A stretch of 64,000 bases of DNA from IMG/VR virus record IMGVR_UViG_3300046529_000477, positions 1-64,000 of that record; one strand, 5' to 3'. Position 1 is the stretch's first letter, and the number at the start of each line of letters is the position of its first letter. Shown here in pieces: positions 13,301 through 21,402 of this stretch. Both the position numbers and the translations under genes were made by a program. The notes beneath the pieces are model-generated. The model made no database searches and was not told the origin of the DNA. It saw nothing but the letters and a program-made list of their open reading frames with translations. This DNA is from a virus.

Positions 13301-14511
13301 TAGGACAAGAAGAAATATCCTTAGTAAATGGTCTTACTTCTTTTATGAATGAGAAGCCAATAATTTTAGATGTAGGTTCGAATAAAAGCGATTGGTCAGA
13401 TATAATGATTAAAGAGTTTGGGGATAATTGTACTATTCATTTGTTTGAACCAAATAAAATGCTTTTAGATTATAGCCGTATAAAGTATGAATACAAAAAG
13501 AATATAGTTTATAATGAAGTTGCGTTATCAAATAGAACCGGACTTGCTAATTTTTTTTACTTTGAAAATTTCAATAACGAATTATCTTCTTTACATAAAC
13601 AGGATTGGTGGGAAACAGAATTACCAATGAAAACAAGTATTGTAAAATTATGCACTGTTGATAATTACTGCCAAAAAAATAAGATTGAATTTATTGACTA
13701 CTTAAAAATTGACTGCGAGGGCAACGATTATTTTGTTTTAATAGGTGCAATGGAAATACTGAAACAAGATAAAATAAAATTTATACAAATAGAGTATGGT
13801 GGTCATTATAGGATTGTTGATGTTAAATTTGCAGACATAATAAAACAAATGAATGAATTGGGTTATAAAGTATATTCATTCCAAACAGATAATTATAATG
13901 AGATAACACTTGAGAACTTCACTGAAGATTACCACTACGAAAACTACATAATAACCAAAGAAGAAATACATAACTATTCAATGGATGGCGGTTGGTTGGC
14001 TGCATTTAGAGAAAGTGTGCAAGGATTACCAAAGTTTAATTTCATATTGGAAGTAGGAAGTTATGAAGGACTTACGGCAAAGTATATGTGCCAAAATATG
14101 CTTGAAGATGATGGTAGAATGATAGTAGTTGACCCATTGAAAGATTACTATACAAAAGAAGATGATAATAATGCTTATCCCTATTTCAAACACCAATATC
14201 AAAGATGGTTAAGAAATACAAAAGGATTACCAATAGAGCTATTCAGAGATGATAGCAGAACAGTATTACCAAAATTCCATGCTTTTAGATTTGACTTTAT
14301 TTTTATTGATGGTAATCATGAAGGTGAGGTTGTTTATAGAGATTCAGTAAATTGCTTGCCAATTCTTAAAGAAGGCGGTTATATCCTTTGGGATGATTAT
14401 GACACTTATACAAAAGATACAAAAGCGGGAATTGATAGATTTCTAAATGAATATGAAAATCAATATATAGTAATTAAAAAAGAATATCAACTATTAATTC
14501 GCAAAAATTAA
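13297..14511 (+). CDS. Two-domain methyltransferase: FkbM-like plus Methyltransf_24-like
   Basis: Residues 1-230 are FkbM-like: ILDVGSNKSDWSDIM near residue 24 (SAM-binding motif I), HLFEPN near 46, and IDYLKIDCEGNDYFVLIGA near 135, the FkbM DxEGxE block. Residues about 240-404 are a second Rossmann methyltransferase: EVGSYEGLTAKYM near 251, MIVVDPLKDYY, FIFIDGNHEGEVVYRD near 333, and GGYILWDDYDTY near 360, like macrocin O-methyltransferases. Both probably cap or modify sugars by O-methylation. It lies between GT11 and a second FkbM gene. Fusion of the two is unusual. Confidence 0.78.
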   Translation: MIGQEEISLVNGLTSFMNEKPIILDVGSNKSDWSDIMIKEFGDNCTIHLFEPNKMLLDYSRIKYEYKKNIVYNEVALSNRTGLANFFYFENFNNELSSLHKQDWWETELPMKTSIVKLCTVDNYCQKNKIEFIDYLKIDCEGNDYFVLIGAMEILKQDKIKFIQIEYGGHYRIVDVKFADIIKQMNELGYKVYSFQTDNYNEITLENFTEDYHYENYIITKEEIHNYSMDGGWLAAFRESVQGLPKFNFILEVGSYEGLTAKYMCQNMLEDDGRMIVVDPLKDYYTKEDDNNAYPYFKHQYQRWLRNTKGLPIELFRDDSRTVLPKFHAFRFDFIFIDGNHEGEVVYRDSVNCLPILKEGGYILWDDYDTYTKDTKAGIDRFLNEYENQYIVIKKEYQLLIRKN

Positions 14512-14514
14512 TAT

Positions 14515-15231
14515 ATGCTTATTGACTTTAAAGAAATTGTCTCAAAATATAATCTAAATATAAGGGGTGTGATTGCGGTTGGCGCACATTATGCCGAAGA
14601 GCATGATATATACGTTGGATTAGGAATTAACAAGATTATTTATATTGAGTCATGCAATGATGCCTATGAAAAAATGGTAGATAAGTTATCAGAAAGATAT
14701 GGATACCCAAATTTTCATGGAATTTTTAAACTAAGCCGAACCGATAAGATATTATTTAAAGATGGAACGGATGGGGAGATTGTATGTTTTCAAATAGCTT
14801 GTGGAGAAACTAATAGCCATAATACCATGTATGTTTCTGATAATAATCAAGGGCAATCTAATTCACTATTAAAACCAGGATTGCATATAAATCAGCACCC
14901 AGAAGTAGTATTTACAAAGTTTGAAAATGTAATTGTCGCACCATTAGATGAAATACCATTTAAAAGAGAAGATTACAACTTACTTGTAATGGATGTGCAG
15001 GGAGCAGAAGGATTAGTTTTGAAAGGAGCAACAGAAACACTAAAGCATATTGACATAATCTATACAGAAGTAAACAGAGATTATACTTATGAAAATAATA
15101 TGCTTATAGATGAAATGGATGAATATTTGGCTAATTTTGGTTTCGCAAGAGTTAAAACTTATTGGCCTTCACCTAATTGGAGTTGGGGTGATAGCATCTA
15201 TATAAAAGAACCTTTATTATCTATCCATTAA
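14515..15231 (+). CDS. FkbM family methyltransferase
   Basis: The 238-aa protein shows IRGVIAVGAHYAEEHDIYV at residues 17-35 (motif I), a IIYIES strand, then YNLLVMDVQGAEGLVLKGA near residue 158, the FkbM DVQGAE block, and DIIYTEVN after it. It should use SAM to methylate a hydroxyl of a sugar. It follows the double methyltransferase by 3 nt and is separated by 11 nt from the next gene. Confidence 0.82.
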   Translation: MLIDFKEIVSKYNLNIRGVIAVGAHYAEEHDIYVGLGINKIIYIESCNDAYEKMVDKLSERYGYPNFHGIFKLSRTDKILFKDGTDGEIVCFQIACGETNSHNTMYVSDNNQGQSNSLLKPGLHINQHPEVVFTKFENVIVAPLDEIPFKREDYNLLVMDVQGAEGLVLKGATETLKHIDIIYTEVNRDYTYENNMLIDEMDEYLANFGFARVKTYWPSPNWSWGDSIYIKEPLLSIH

Positions 15232-15242
15232 AAACAAAAAAT

Positions 15243-15560
15243 ATGGCAAAGAAAACCGTTACGCCAAAAGCGACAAAAAAGGTAAAGGCAAAAACATCAA
15301 AACCAAAGCCTGAAAAAAATGTTGAAGTAGAAGTATTAGACATTAAAATTGCAAGACCAATACTTGAATTTATAGACAATGAAGATAGATACCAAGAATA
15401 TAGTCTTGAAGGCATAGTTGATGCAGTTATGTCAAGAATAGGGGCTGAAAGACAAGATATTGAATCAACAATGTTGGAGTTAAAAAAATATAAATATGTT
15501 AAACAAGAAGGTAATAACACCTTTGAGTTAACTAAAAAAGGCAAAGATTTATTACAATAA
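15243..15560 (+). CDS. Winged-helix protein with basic N-terminus
   Basis: The first 25 residues are Lys/Ala/Pro-rich like a histone tail (KKTVTPKATKKVKAKTSKPK). Residues about 40-105 look like a winged helix: YSLEGIVDAVMSRI, then RQDIESTMLELKKYKYVKQE, then a wing (NTFELTKKGKDLL). Possibly a nucleic-acid-binding protein packaged with DNA or a regulator. The start follows an A-rich leader (AAAAACAAAAAAT). Confidence 0.6.
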   Translation: MAKKTVTPKATKKVKAKTSKPKPEKNVEVEVLDIKIARPILEFIDNEDRYQEYSLEGIVDAVMSRIGAERQDIESTMLELKKYKYVKQEGNNTFELTKKGKDLLQ

Positions 15561-15578
15561 CAATTAAAAACAAAAAAA

Positions 15579-15740
15579 ATGAAAAAGGCACATCCAGGTT
15601 TTAAAGCTGTACAAGCAAAAATTCAAGGCGAAGGTTATTCTAAACAAGTTGCGGGCGCTATATTGGCATCAAAAACAAGGGCTGCCAGTCCTGCTGCCAA
15701 AGCTAAGAATCCAAATCTTAACAGGGTTAAAGGCAAGTAA
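15579..15740 (+). CDS. Small basic conserved phage protein, 53 aa
   Basis: The peptide starts MKKAHPGFKAVQAKIQGEGY and continues with AGAILASKTRAAS and NPNLNRVKGK. I recall this pattern (HPGFxAVQxxIA...G.S...AGAILA...R.AS..AK..NP.L) as a short conserved protein of many phages. It is very basic (pI high) and probably a minor virion or DNA-associated protein. The next gene starts at the nucleotide after its stop. Confidence 0.7.
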   Translation: MKKAHPGFKAVQAKIQGEGYSKQVAGAILASKTRAASPAAKAKNPNLNRVKGK

Positions 15741-16586
15741 ATGGTACAAACTCCCGATTGGGTACGTCCTCATATTAATGTTGATTATCCAAGTTGTAAT
15801 AAGTTAATTTTTGAGGAATGGTTTTATGAAAATTATGATGGAGATGTTTCTGAAAGGGAGTATTTACCTATCTTCTTTACAAGTTATCAGGTAAATAATT
15901 CGTATGGGCAAGATAAGGTAGCAATGCAACGATTACAAGATTATGTAGATACATTACCAAATGATAAGAAATACCATACTTCTTGTCAATACGATGATGG
16001 GGTAGGTGTAGATTGGAAAGGGAAAGATGTACTTGAATTTAATATGAGCAAAGTTGGCGAAAACAAATATCCATTGCCGCTTATTGGTCAACCATATCCC
16101 TATAAATTTAGTGGTGAAAAAAAATATTTGGCAAATTTTATCGGCTCAATGACTCACCCAATCAGAGAACACGCTAAAACATTAATAGGCAAAGAAGGTT
16201 ATTATATTTCTTTTGACTATCATAATCCTTATGAATATTGTAAGATAATTTCAGAATCATATTTTACTCTTTGTTATCGTGGTTATGGGATAAATAGCTT
16301 TAGAATAGCAGAGGCATTACAATATGGCAGTATCCCGATTTACATTTCGGATAAATTTTTAATTCCACATAAAATAGCCTTTAATATTTATGGAATAACA
16401 ATAGAAGAAAAATATTTAAATGAAGCTGACAATTGGTTTACAGGTAATCCTATTAATTCTTTGAAAATTAATTATGAAAGTTGGCATAAACAAAAGCTTG
16501 AAATATTACCTAAAATATATCAATATTACTATACCTACGAAGGAACAAAAGATAAAATATTAAAACATTTACAAACTATAAAATAA
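15741..16586 (+). CDS. Exostosin-like glycosyltransferase (GT47-like)
   Basis: The C-terminal half has the exostosin pattern: YFTLCYRGYGINSFRIAEAL near residue 175, then QYGSIPIYISD, the nucleotide-sugar-binding end of GT-B enzymes such as GT47. The N-terminal ~110 residues have IFFTSYQVNNSYG and a DWKGKDVLEF segment. The protein is 281 aa, short of full exostosins. It lies in the glycan cassette between two small phage genes. Donor and acceptor are not known. Confidence 0.72.
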   Translation: MVQTPDWVRPHINVDYPSCNKLIFEEWFYENYDGDVSEREYLPIFFTSYQVNNSYGQDKVAMQRLQDYVDTLPNDKKYHTSCQYDDGVGVDWKGKDVLEFNMSKVGENKYPLPLIGQPYPYKFSGEKKYLANFIGSMTHPIREHAKTLIGKEGYYISFDYHNPYEYCKIISESYFTLCYRGYGINSFRIAEALQYGSIPIYISDKFLIPHKIAFNIYGITIEEKYLNEADNWFTGNPINSLKINYESWHKQKLEILPKIYQYYYTYEGTKDKILKHLQTIK

Positions 16587-16593
16587 AACAATT

Positions 16594-16986
16594 ATGGCTA
16601 CTATTTCAAAATTTAATCGAGCAGAAGGCGATCCGATTCAAGCAAAAGAAGAAACAGTTACAGAAGAAACAAAAGAAGTTCCCAAAGCAACTTATACAAT
16701 CAATTCGCCAAGATTTCAACCAAAACCAAGAATGTCTCCCGAAGATGAATACAAAGACGTTTTAAAACAGATTGAACTTGCAAAAGCAAATAATCAAGCA
16801 TCTCTCATAATCAAGTATGATTTGCAAGATTTAGCATGGCAAAAACTATCACAAGCCGGATATAAAATAGAACGAAGAGTATTAGATAAAGCAGTTCAAG
16901 ACAGTGAATTTGGCAAAGAGAAAGACCCAAATAAAGTAGAGTTTGAAATTAATCTTAGAGAATTTAATCAAGCCTATTTCAAGTGA
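16594..16986 (+). CDS. Hypothetical protein, 130 aa
   Basis: The N-terminal ~55 residues are low-complexity (Glu, Thr, Pro, Lys); the rest is helical (DEYKDVLKQIELAKANN...). No family recognised. Its position between two glycosyltransferase genes and its 4-nt overlap with the next suggest joint translation, but not joint function. Confidence 0.5.
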   Translation: MATISKFNRAEGDPIQAKEETVTEETKEVPKATYTINSPRFQPKPRMSPEDEYKDVLKQIELAKANNQASLIIKYDLQDLAWQKLSQAGYKIERRVLDKAVQDSEFGKEKDPNKVEFEINLREFNQAYFK

Positions 16987-17633
16987 GTTGGCAAGATTAT
17001 TTTCCAAAGATAATAGTGCCAAATTTAGCCGAAAGAAAAGATAGGTTTACCAGAATGAAACAAATGCTTTTTGATTATGGCATTGAAGCTGTAATTTCAG
17101 AAGCAACAAGACATGAAGATGGTAGATTGGGACTAATTATAACGATGAAAGAAATTTTCAAATGGTGCTTAGAACAGAATTTTAAAAGGGTAATAATATT
17201 TGAAGATGATTGTGATATTATTGTAAATGTAGATGAATTTCATTCAGTTATGGATAATTGCTGCGAAGATTTGAAAAATATGAATTGGGATTTATTTTAT
17301 ATGGGAGTGCAGCATCCGGCATCATTTTTTAAATGGGCAACACCCAACTTATTAAGGGTTTCAATGGGATTTAGTACTCATGCAGTGGGGTATTCAAGAA
17401 GGGCAATGGAATTTGTTTTACAGTCTCATATTGATGAACCATTTGATAATTTCTTAGTCAGAGAATTTCAGAAATATAATACTTCATATTGTTCATATCC
17501 AATACTTTGCAGCCAAATAGCAGGTCATTCAGATATATGTAAAGATTGGATTGATTGGAGTCAATTTATTAAACCTACATTTGATAAAAACGTAAAAGAT
17601 ATTTTACACGCAAGATTTAAAACAGAACTATGA
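16983..17633 (+). CDS. Family 25 glycosyltransferase
   Basis: The 216-aa protein begins SWQDYFPKIIVPNLAERKDR, the GT25 opening (hxxIxVxNLxxRxDR). Residues 70-80 are VIIFEDDCDII, the GT25 EDD metal-binding motif, and HAVGYSRRAMEFVL near residue 140 matches the AYxxSxxgA end. The start is GTG at 16983 (GTGA overlap). GT25 enzymes of bacteria usually add galactose to LPS or capsule glycans. Its paralogue lies at 39147. Confidence 0.82.
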   Translation: MSWQDYFPKIIVPNLAERKDRFTRMKQMLFDYGIEAVISEATRHEDGRLGLIITMKEIFKWCLEQNFKRVIIFEDDCDIIVNVDEFHSVMDNCCEDLKNMNWDLFYMGVQHPASFFKWATPNLLRVSMGFSTHAVGYSRRAMEFVLQSHIDEPFDNFLVREFQKYNTSYCSYPILCSQIAGHSDICKDWIDWSQFIKPTFDKNVKDILHARFKTEL

Positions 17634-17794
17634 ACAAAAAGGCGATAGATATTTATATCAACAAATTTAAGAAGAAAGACGAATATATTCGTTCCTGTAA
17701 TAGTTCTTTGGGTAAAATAGAATTTTACCCATTCAAAGACAAGAGTGGAAATATTATACAAAAATCGTCTTTAATAAAAGTAAAACTAAAATAG
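17630..17794 (+). CDS. Small hypothetical protein, 54 aa
   Basis: The ATG overlaps the previous stop (ATGA), so it is translated in line. A basic peptide with KKAIDIYINKFKKKDEYI and KSSLIKVKLK ends. Not recognised. It is followed by GroES. Confidence 0.5.
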   Translation: MNKKAIDIYINKFKKKDEYIRSCNSSLGKIEFYPFKDKSGNIIQKSSLIKVKLK

Positions 17795-17798
17795 AAAT

Positions 17799-18068
17799 AT
17801 GAAATTTACAAAATTCACTCCTTACGGGAAAAGATGTATGATAAAGTTAGATAGTTCAAAAGATATGACAGAAGGCGGCATTATCATTCCCGATAGCGCA
17901 CAAAGACCAAGTAACACAGCAACGGTTATTTCCATTGGTGAAAGCTGTCAAAAGGCAAGAGTAGGAACAAAAATATTAATTCCGCAAAATGCAGGTACAG
18001 AAATAGAAATGATGAATGGGACATATTTCCTAATAATGGAAGATGATATTGATGGCGAATTAGAATGA
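17799..18068 (+). CDS. GroES-like co-chaperonin
   Basis: This 89-aa protein has the Cpn10 layout: PYGKRCMIKLDSSKD at residues 8-22, GGIIIPDSAQ near 28-37 (the mobile loop and the GIxxP seam), then TATVISIGESCQKARVGTKILIPQ and YFLIMEDDIDG at the end. It caps a GroEL ring; phages carry such proteins (T4 gp31 and relatives) to fit their capsid protein into the host chamber. It ends a transcription unit at a strong terminator, and a double GroES-like gene follows. Confidence 0.8.
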   Translation: MKFTKFTPYGKRCMIKLDSSKDMTEGGIIIPDSAQRPSNTATVISIGESCQKARVGTKILIPQNAGTEIEMMNGTYFLIMEDDIDGELE

Positions 18069-18107
18069 TTTTGTTTTCATGGTTTATAGCAATTGTTAGT
18101 TCGGTTT

Positions 18108-18140
18108 ATGCCTCCTATTTTCATAGGGGGCATTTTTTTT
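18108..18140 (+). terminator. Strong rho-independent terminator after GroES
   Basis: ATGCCTCCTAT (18108-18118) pairs with ATAGGGGGCAT (18123-18133), 11 bp with one T-G pair and a TTTC loop, followed by seven more T. It clearly closes the unit 10286-18068. Confidence 0.85.
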
Positions 18141-18161
18141 GTCAATATATTTAAAATATAC

Positions 18162-18192
18162 TATAATTTTACTTGACCAAAACTAATTTTTT
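18162..18192 (+). promoter_or_regulatory. Late promoter-leader element, copy 1
   Basis: TATAATTTTAC at 18162-18172, three bases, then ACCAAAACTAATT (18176-18188) precede the next gene. An upstream TTTG lies at 18138-18141, 20 nt before TATAA. Four more copies lie in front of the portal, scaffold, capsid and a holin-like gene. The first part resembles the Bacteroidota -7 box, and the second would be the start of the 5' leader. Confidence 0.65.
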
Positions 18193-19044
18193 TTGATAAC
18201 TCCATTAAATAGTGTCTTTCTGTCCTTAGATAAGGCTTTGAATGATGAAATATTACTTGAAGGTGGTCTAAAACTTTATTTGGATGGCAATTTTAACCCT
18301 GAATGGAACGCAACAGTAACAGGAAAAGTTGCAGGAATACCAAAGCATCCAACCGGATTATGTGCAGAAGTATGCAGCAAAATAAAGGTGGGTGATGAAA
18401 TTGCATTTTCATATAGAGTTGTAAGTGATAGGTGCTTTAATAAGGTGAATGATTACTTCATGCAGACCAAATCGGGCAATCCCTATCAAGAAAAGTTCAC
18501 CAACTTCAAAAAAGATATTCTTACTATAACCACAATGCCCCCTGCTTTCAATAAATTCAGTAAGATTTGGATAGGGTTATTGACAGACAAAAACGGCAAA
18601 TGGATTGATGGCACACAAGGAAATGAAAGTGAAATTGAACGTTGGAAAAGTCAATTCAATTTTTCAGGTGTGCAAGATTTAGGATTCAATAACCTACTAT
18701 TTGCCGATAAGCAAAACCTTTGGCGTTGCCAATTCACAGAAATATTAGCCAGGAAAGTAGGAGATAAAATCATTGCAATTAATGATAGGGTTATATGTGA
18801 AAAAATAGAAGAAGATGTAAAGCATAAAATAGAACTACAAGAAGGAATTGCATTGCCTTTCCATGATGTAAAAATGAGATATATAGATAGGGGCAAAATG
18901 GTTTCAGGTGGTGAAGATATGGGTTTCAAAAAAGGAGACATTCTTTCATTTGAGCCGCAATATTGTGAAAAATATGACTTGTGGGGTAAGAAGTATATGC
19001 TAATCAAAAAAAGAAGGGTACAAGGAATTTGGAGTTTAGGGTAA
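18193..19044 (+). CDS. Double GroES-like protein, 283 aa, TTG start
   Basis: There is no ATG; TTG at 18193 lies exactly where the shared leader places the start codon. Residues about 10-85 resemble Cpn10 (KALNDEILLEGGLKLYL, then WNATVTGKVAGIP and IKVGDEIAFSY). Residues about 185-283 repeat the fold (IAINDRVICEKIEE, GIALP, GKMVSGGEDMGFKKGDILSF, KKYMLIKKRRVQGIW). The middle is charged with aromatic residues. This may be a chaperonin cofactor with two domains or a structural protein that borrowed the fold. It follows the single GroES gene after a terminator and a promoter. Confidence 0.6.
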   Translation: MITPLNSVFLSLDKALNDEILLEGGLKLYLDGNFNPEWNATVTGKVAGIPKHPTGLCAEVCSKIKVGDEIAFSYRVVSDRCFNKVNDYFMQTKSGNPYQEKFTNFKKDILTITTMPPAFNKFSKIWIGLLTDKNGKWIDGTQGNESEIERWKSQFNFSGVQDLGFNNLLFADKQNLWRCQFTEILARKVGDKIIAINDRVICEKIEEDVKHKIELQEGIALPFHDVKMRYIDRGKMVSGGEDMGFKKGDILSFEPQYCEKYDLWGKKYMLIKKRRVQGIWSLG

Positions 19045-19326
19045 ATAAATCATATCAATGGGATTAAAACAGATAACAGGGTAGAAAATTTAGAATGGTG
19101 TGATAATAGATATAATTCAAATCATGCTATTAAATTAGGACTTAGAGTAGCAAATAAAGGCGAAAAACATGGTATGAGTAAATTAACGGATATTCAAGTA
19201 ATAGAAATAAGAAAACTATATCAAACAAAAAAGTATAGAAGAGTAACTTTAAGTAAAATGTTTTCTATAAGTGGAACAAATATATCTGATATTATCAATT
19301 ATAATACATGGCAGCACGTTCAATAA
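19045..19326 (+). pseudogene. HNH homing endonuclease remnant (C-terminal half)
   Basis: Directly after the stop at 19044, in the same frame, the sequence reads NHINGIKTDNRVENLEW, the last part of an HNH active-site motif, then a linker and a C-terminal HTH-like region (KLTDIQVIEIRKLYQTKKY) to a stop at 19324-19326 that overlaps the next start. The N-terminal domain and the first His of the motif are missing and there is no start codon. This is a truncated remnant of a homing endonuclease similar to the intact one at 47862. Confidence 0.75.
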
Positions 19327-19952
19327 ATGACGTTTACAATTTTCTTGTTTACATAGTGAGAAAATCTCGCGGTGTTATGCTCACTATTCCTGAAGCTATG
19401 GCTGCACTTGATACAGGGCAATTAGACGCAGTAGAAACATGGTTTTCCGCTTATGGAGAAACACAACAATTACATGATGCCATTAGAAAACTAAGAGTAT
19501 ATCAGCCATTTACAAGTGATAGCGCAGGGATTGTTACATTCCCAGATGATTATAATCACTTAATAGGAACACCATTTACAATATTTGGAAGTTCAGTTAC
19601 ACAGGTAACATTCTTTGAAGAAGATGAATTTGCCTTTGCATTGACCAACCAAGTAAGAGTAGTTTCAGATGATTACCCAATAGTTGTAAATGTTGCTAAT
19701 GGATTTTCTATTTATCCTCAACATTTACAGATAGGGGCTTATTGGTATTTGCGCAGACCTGCAACACCTGTATTAGCAGTAACAACAGTTGGAAGGACAA
19801 TAACATACGACCCAATAAACAGTGTTCAATTAGAGTTTTCTGATTCATATATCAACAATATAATTGGGCGTTCATTGGTGTATGTGGGTGTTAATATGAA
19901 TGAACAAGATGTATCAGCATTTGCAGAAATGTATAATAAAGAAACACAATAA
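19308..19952 (+). CDS. Putative ring/connector-type virion protein
   Basis: The 214-aa protein is placed first of three small structural genes that lead to the nozzle protein, like ring proteins in crAss-like phages. It starts with a helical part (residues 1-65) and then mainly beta segments (VTQVTFFEEDEFAFAL, WYLRRPATPVLAVTT). I infer a head-tail connector role from order and character; no direct motif is diagnostic. Confidence 0.5.
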   Translation: MAARSINDVYNFLVYIVRKSRGVMLTIPEAMAALDTGQLDAVETWFSAYGETQQLHDAIRKLRVYQPFTSDSAGIVTFPDDYNHLIGTPFTIFGSSVTQVTFFEEDEFAFALTNQVRVVSDDYPIVVNVANGFSIYPQHLQIGAYWYLRRPATPVLAVTTVGRTITYDPINSVQLEFSDSYINNIIGRSLVYVGVNMNEQDVSAFAEMYNKETQ

Positions 19953-20617
19953 TGGTAACAAAAAAAATCATATCCGACCAAATTTTGCTTAGATTATATG
20001 GTGGATATAGAGATACAAATGCACCTGTTGATGAACGTGATATTTGGAGAGCATTAGAAGAACTAATTAATACCGTTTTAAAATCTCAACATTTCTCACA
20101 AACATTACCCAGTGGTGAAACGATACCTGAAAATTTAATGATAGGCATTTATGAGAATGTAGCAACAATAAGCACAACAACAGGCAAATCAAAAGCTGTT
20201 TTGCCAATAACTCCAATATCATTACCAAGAAACTTAGGCATATATCAAATCTATGATAGTCAGCATCCTGATAGTCCATTTATACCTTTATTAGCGGGGC
20301 AAAAAGCATTATTAAAAACAGATGCTTTACTTTCTGATTTATTGGGGCAAGTGTCTTATGAGCCAAAAGGAACAACAATAATATTCAATAAAGATTTGCC
20401 ATTATACGGGATAAGTTCGATAACAATGGAACTGATTGTAATGGATATAAGCCTTTACGGAATTAATGATATTCTTCCAATTCCTGCGGACTATACGGCA
20501 GGGATAATAGAGCAATTAATGACAATATTCAGTGCAGTAGTTGCAGAAGATGCGGAAGTTAACCCTTATACTAACGCAGGACAACAGACAACATTAACTA
20601 ACCCTCAACGTAAATAA
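19952..20617 (+). CDS. Putative ring/connector-type virion protein
   Basis: Of 221 aa, residues 1-40 are helical with a VDERDIWRALEELINTVLK motif reminiscent of connector proteins in crAss-like phages. The rest is mainly beta. The stop overlaps by one base with the neighbour at 19952, and a gap of 2 nt leads to the next gene. Role inferred from order. Confidence 0.5.
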   Translation: MVTKKIISDQILLRLYGGYRDTNAPVDERDIWRALEELINTVLKSQHFSQTLPSGETIPENLMIGIYENVATISTTTGKSKAVLPITPISLPRNLGIYQIYDSQHPDSPFIPLLAGQKALLKTDALLSDLLGQVSYEPKGTTIIFNKDLPLYGISSITMELIVMDISLYGINDILPIPADYTAGIIEQLMTIFSAVVAEDAEVNPYTNAGQQTTLTNPQRK

Positions 20618-20619
20618 CA

Positions 20620-21396
20620 ATGGTATTCTACACACTCGATGCGATAACAAGAAATTACCTTATAAGAAAGGGTTATCCATTACAATATTATATGCAGGGA
20701 TTGGTTTATAGTGCCGCTTGCTTACGTGAGTTAACCATTGATGATTTGAAAATTATTAATACAAAAGTTTTACCTGTTAACCAAGATAACAATCAAGTAG
20801 AGTTACCTTATGATTATGTAAATTATATTCAGATAGGCATGGAAACGGGGCAAAAGATACAGCCATTAGTAGAATTAAATAGTCTCAATCCTGTTCCTGC
20901 ATACACAAGTACATTTCAACCAACAACCTATCAAACAAGACAAAATACTCAAAATGGAAATGTGTTATATTATGGCTATCTATTACCATTACTTTGGAAT
21001 ACGATAACATGGAATGAGTATGGTGAAAATATAGGTAGATTATTTGGATGGGGACAAGGTTCACAACCCGACACATTTACAATAGTAAAAGAGTTAGGCA
21101 TAATACAAGTAAATAATGACGTAACCGTAGATAAAATTGTCTTGAAATATATCAGTGATGGGCAAAGTGCAGATGCAGCTACACAAATCCCTTCTGAAGC
21201 ATACGACACAATTCTAACTTACATAGCATGGCAATTTAAAGAACATTCAAGGTCTTATAGTGAAGGCGAGAAAGAAAGAACAAGACAAGAATATTTAACA
21301 GCAAGAGGAATATTGAGAGCAAGAATGAATGATTTAACAATGGAAAAGATAATGCGCATATTCCAAAAGAATTACTATGCAGCCGCAAAAAGCTAA
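20620..21396 (+). CDS. Putative ring/connector-type virion protein
   Basis: The 258-aa product has a Tyr/Gln/Asn-rich middle, a DNNQVELPYDYVNYIQIGM segment at about residue 53-71, and a helical C-terminus (EGEKERTRQEYLTARGILRARM). This layout, with helical ends for subunit packing, is common in connector or tail ring proteins. It lies directly before the nozzle gene. Confidence 0.5.
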   Translation: MVFYTLDAITRNYLIRKGYPLQYYMQGLVYSAACLRELTIDDLKIINTKVLPVNQDNNQVELPYDYVNYIQIGMETGQKIQPLVELNSLNPVPAYTSTFQPTTYQTRQNTQNGNVLYYGYLLPLLWNTITWNEYGENIGRLFGWGQGSQPDTFTIVKELGIIQVNNDVTVDKIVLKYISDGQSADAATQIPSEAYDTILTYIAWQFKEHSRSYSEGEKERTRQEYLTARGILRARMNDLTMEKIMRIFQKNYYAAAKS

Positions 21397-21402
21397 AAGT
21401 AA

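Noticed and set aside
18193-19326. One single gene with an internal stop joining the GroES-like protein to the HNH relic
   Set aside because: The frame is shared but the GroES-like fold ends naturally at 19044, and the relic has no functional N-terminal part; a gene split by one stop is less likely than a relic.
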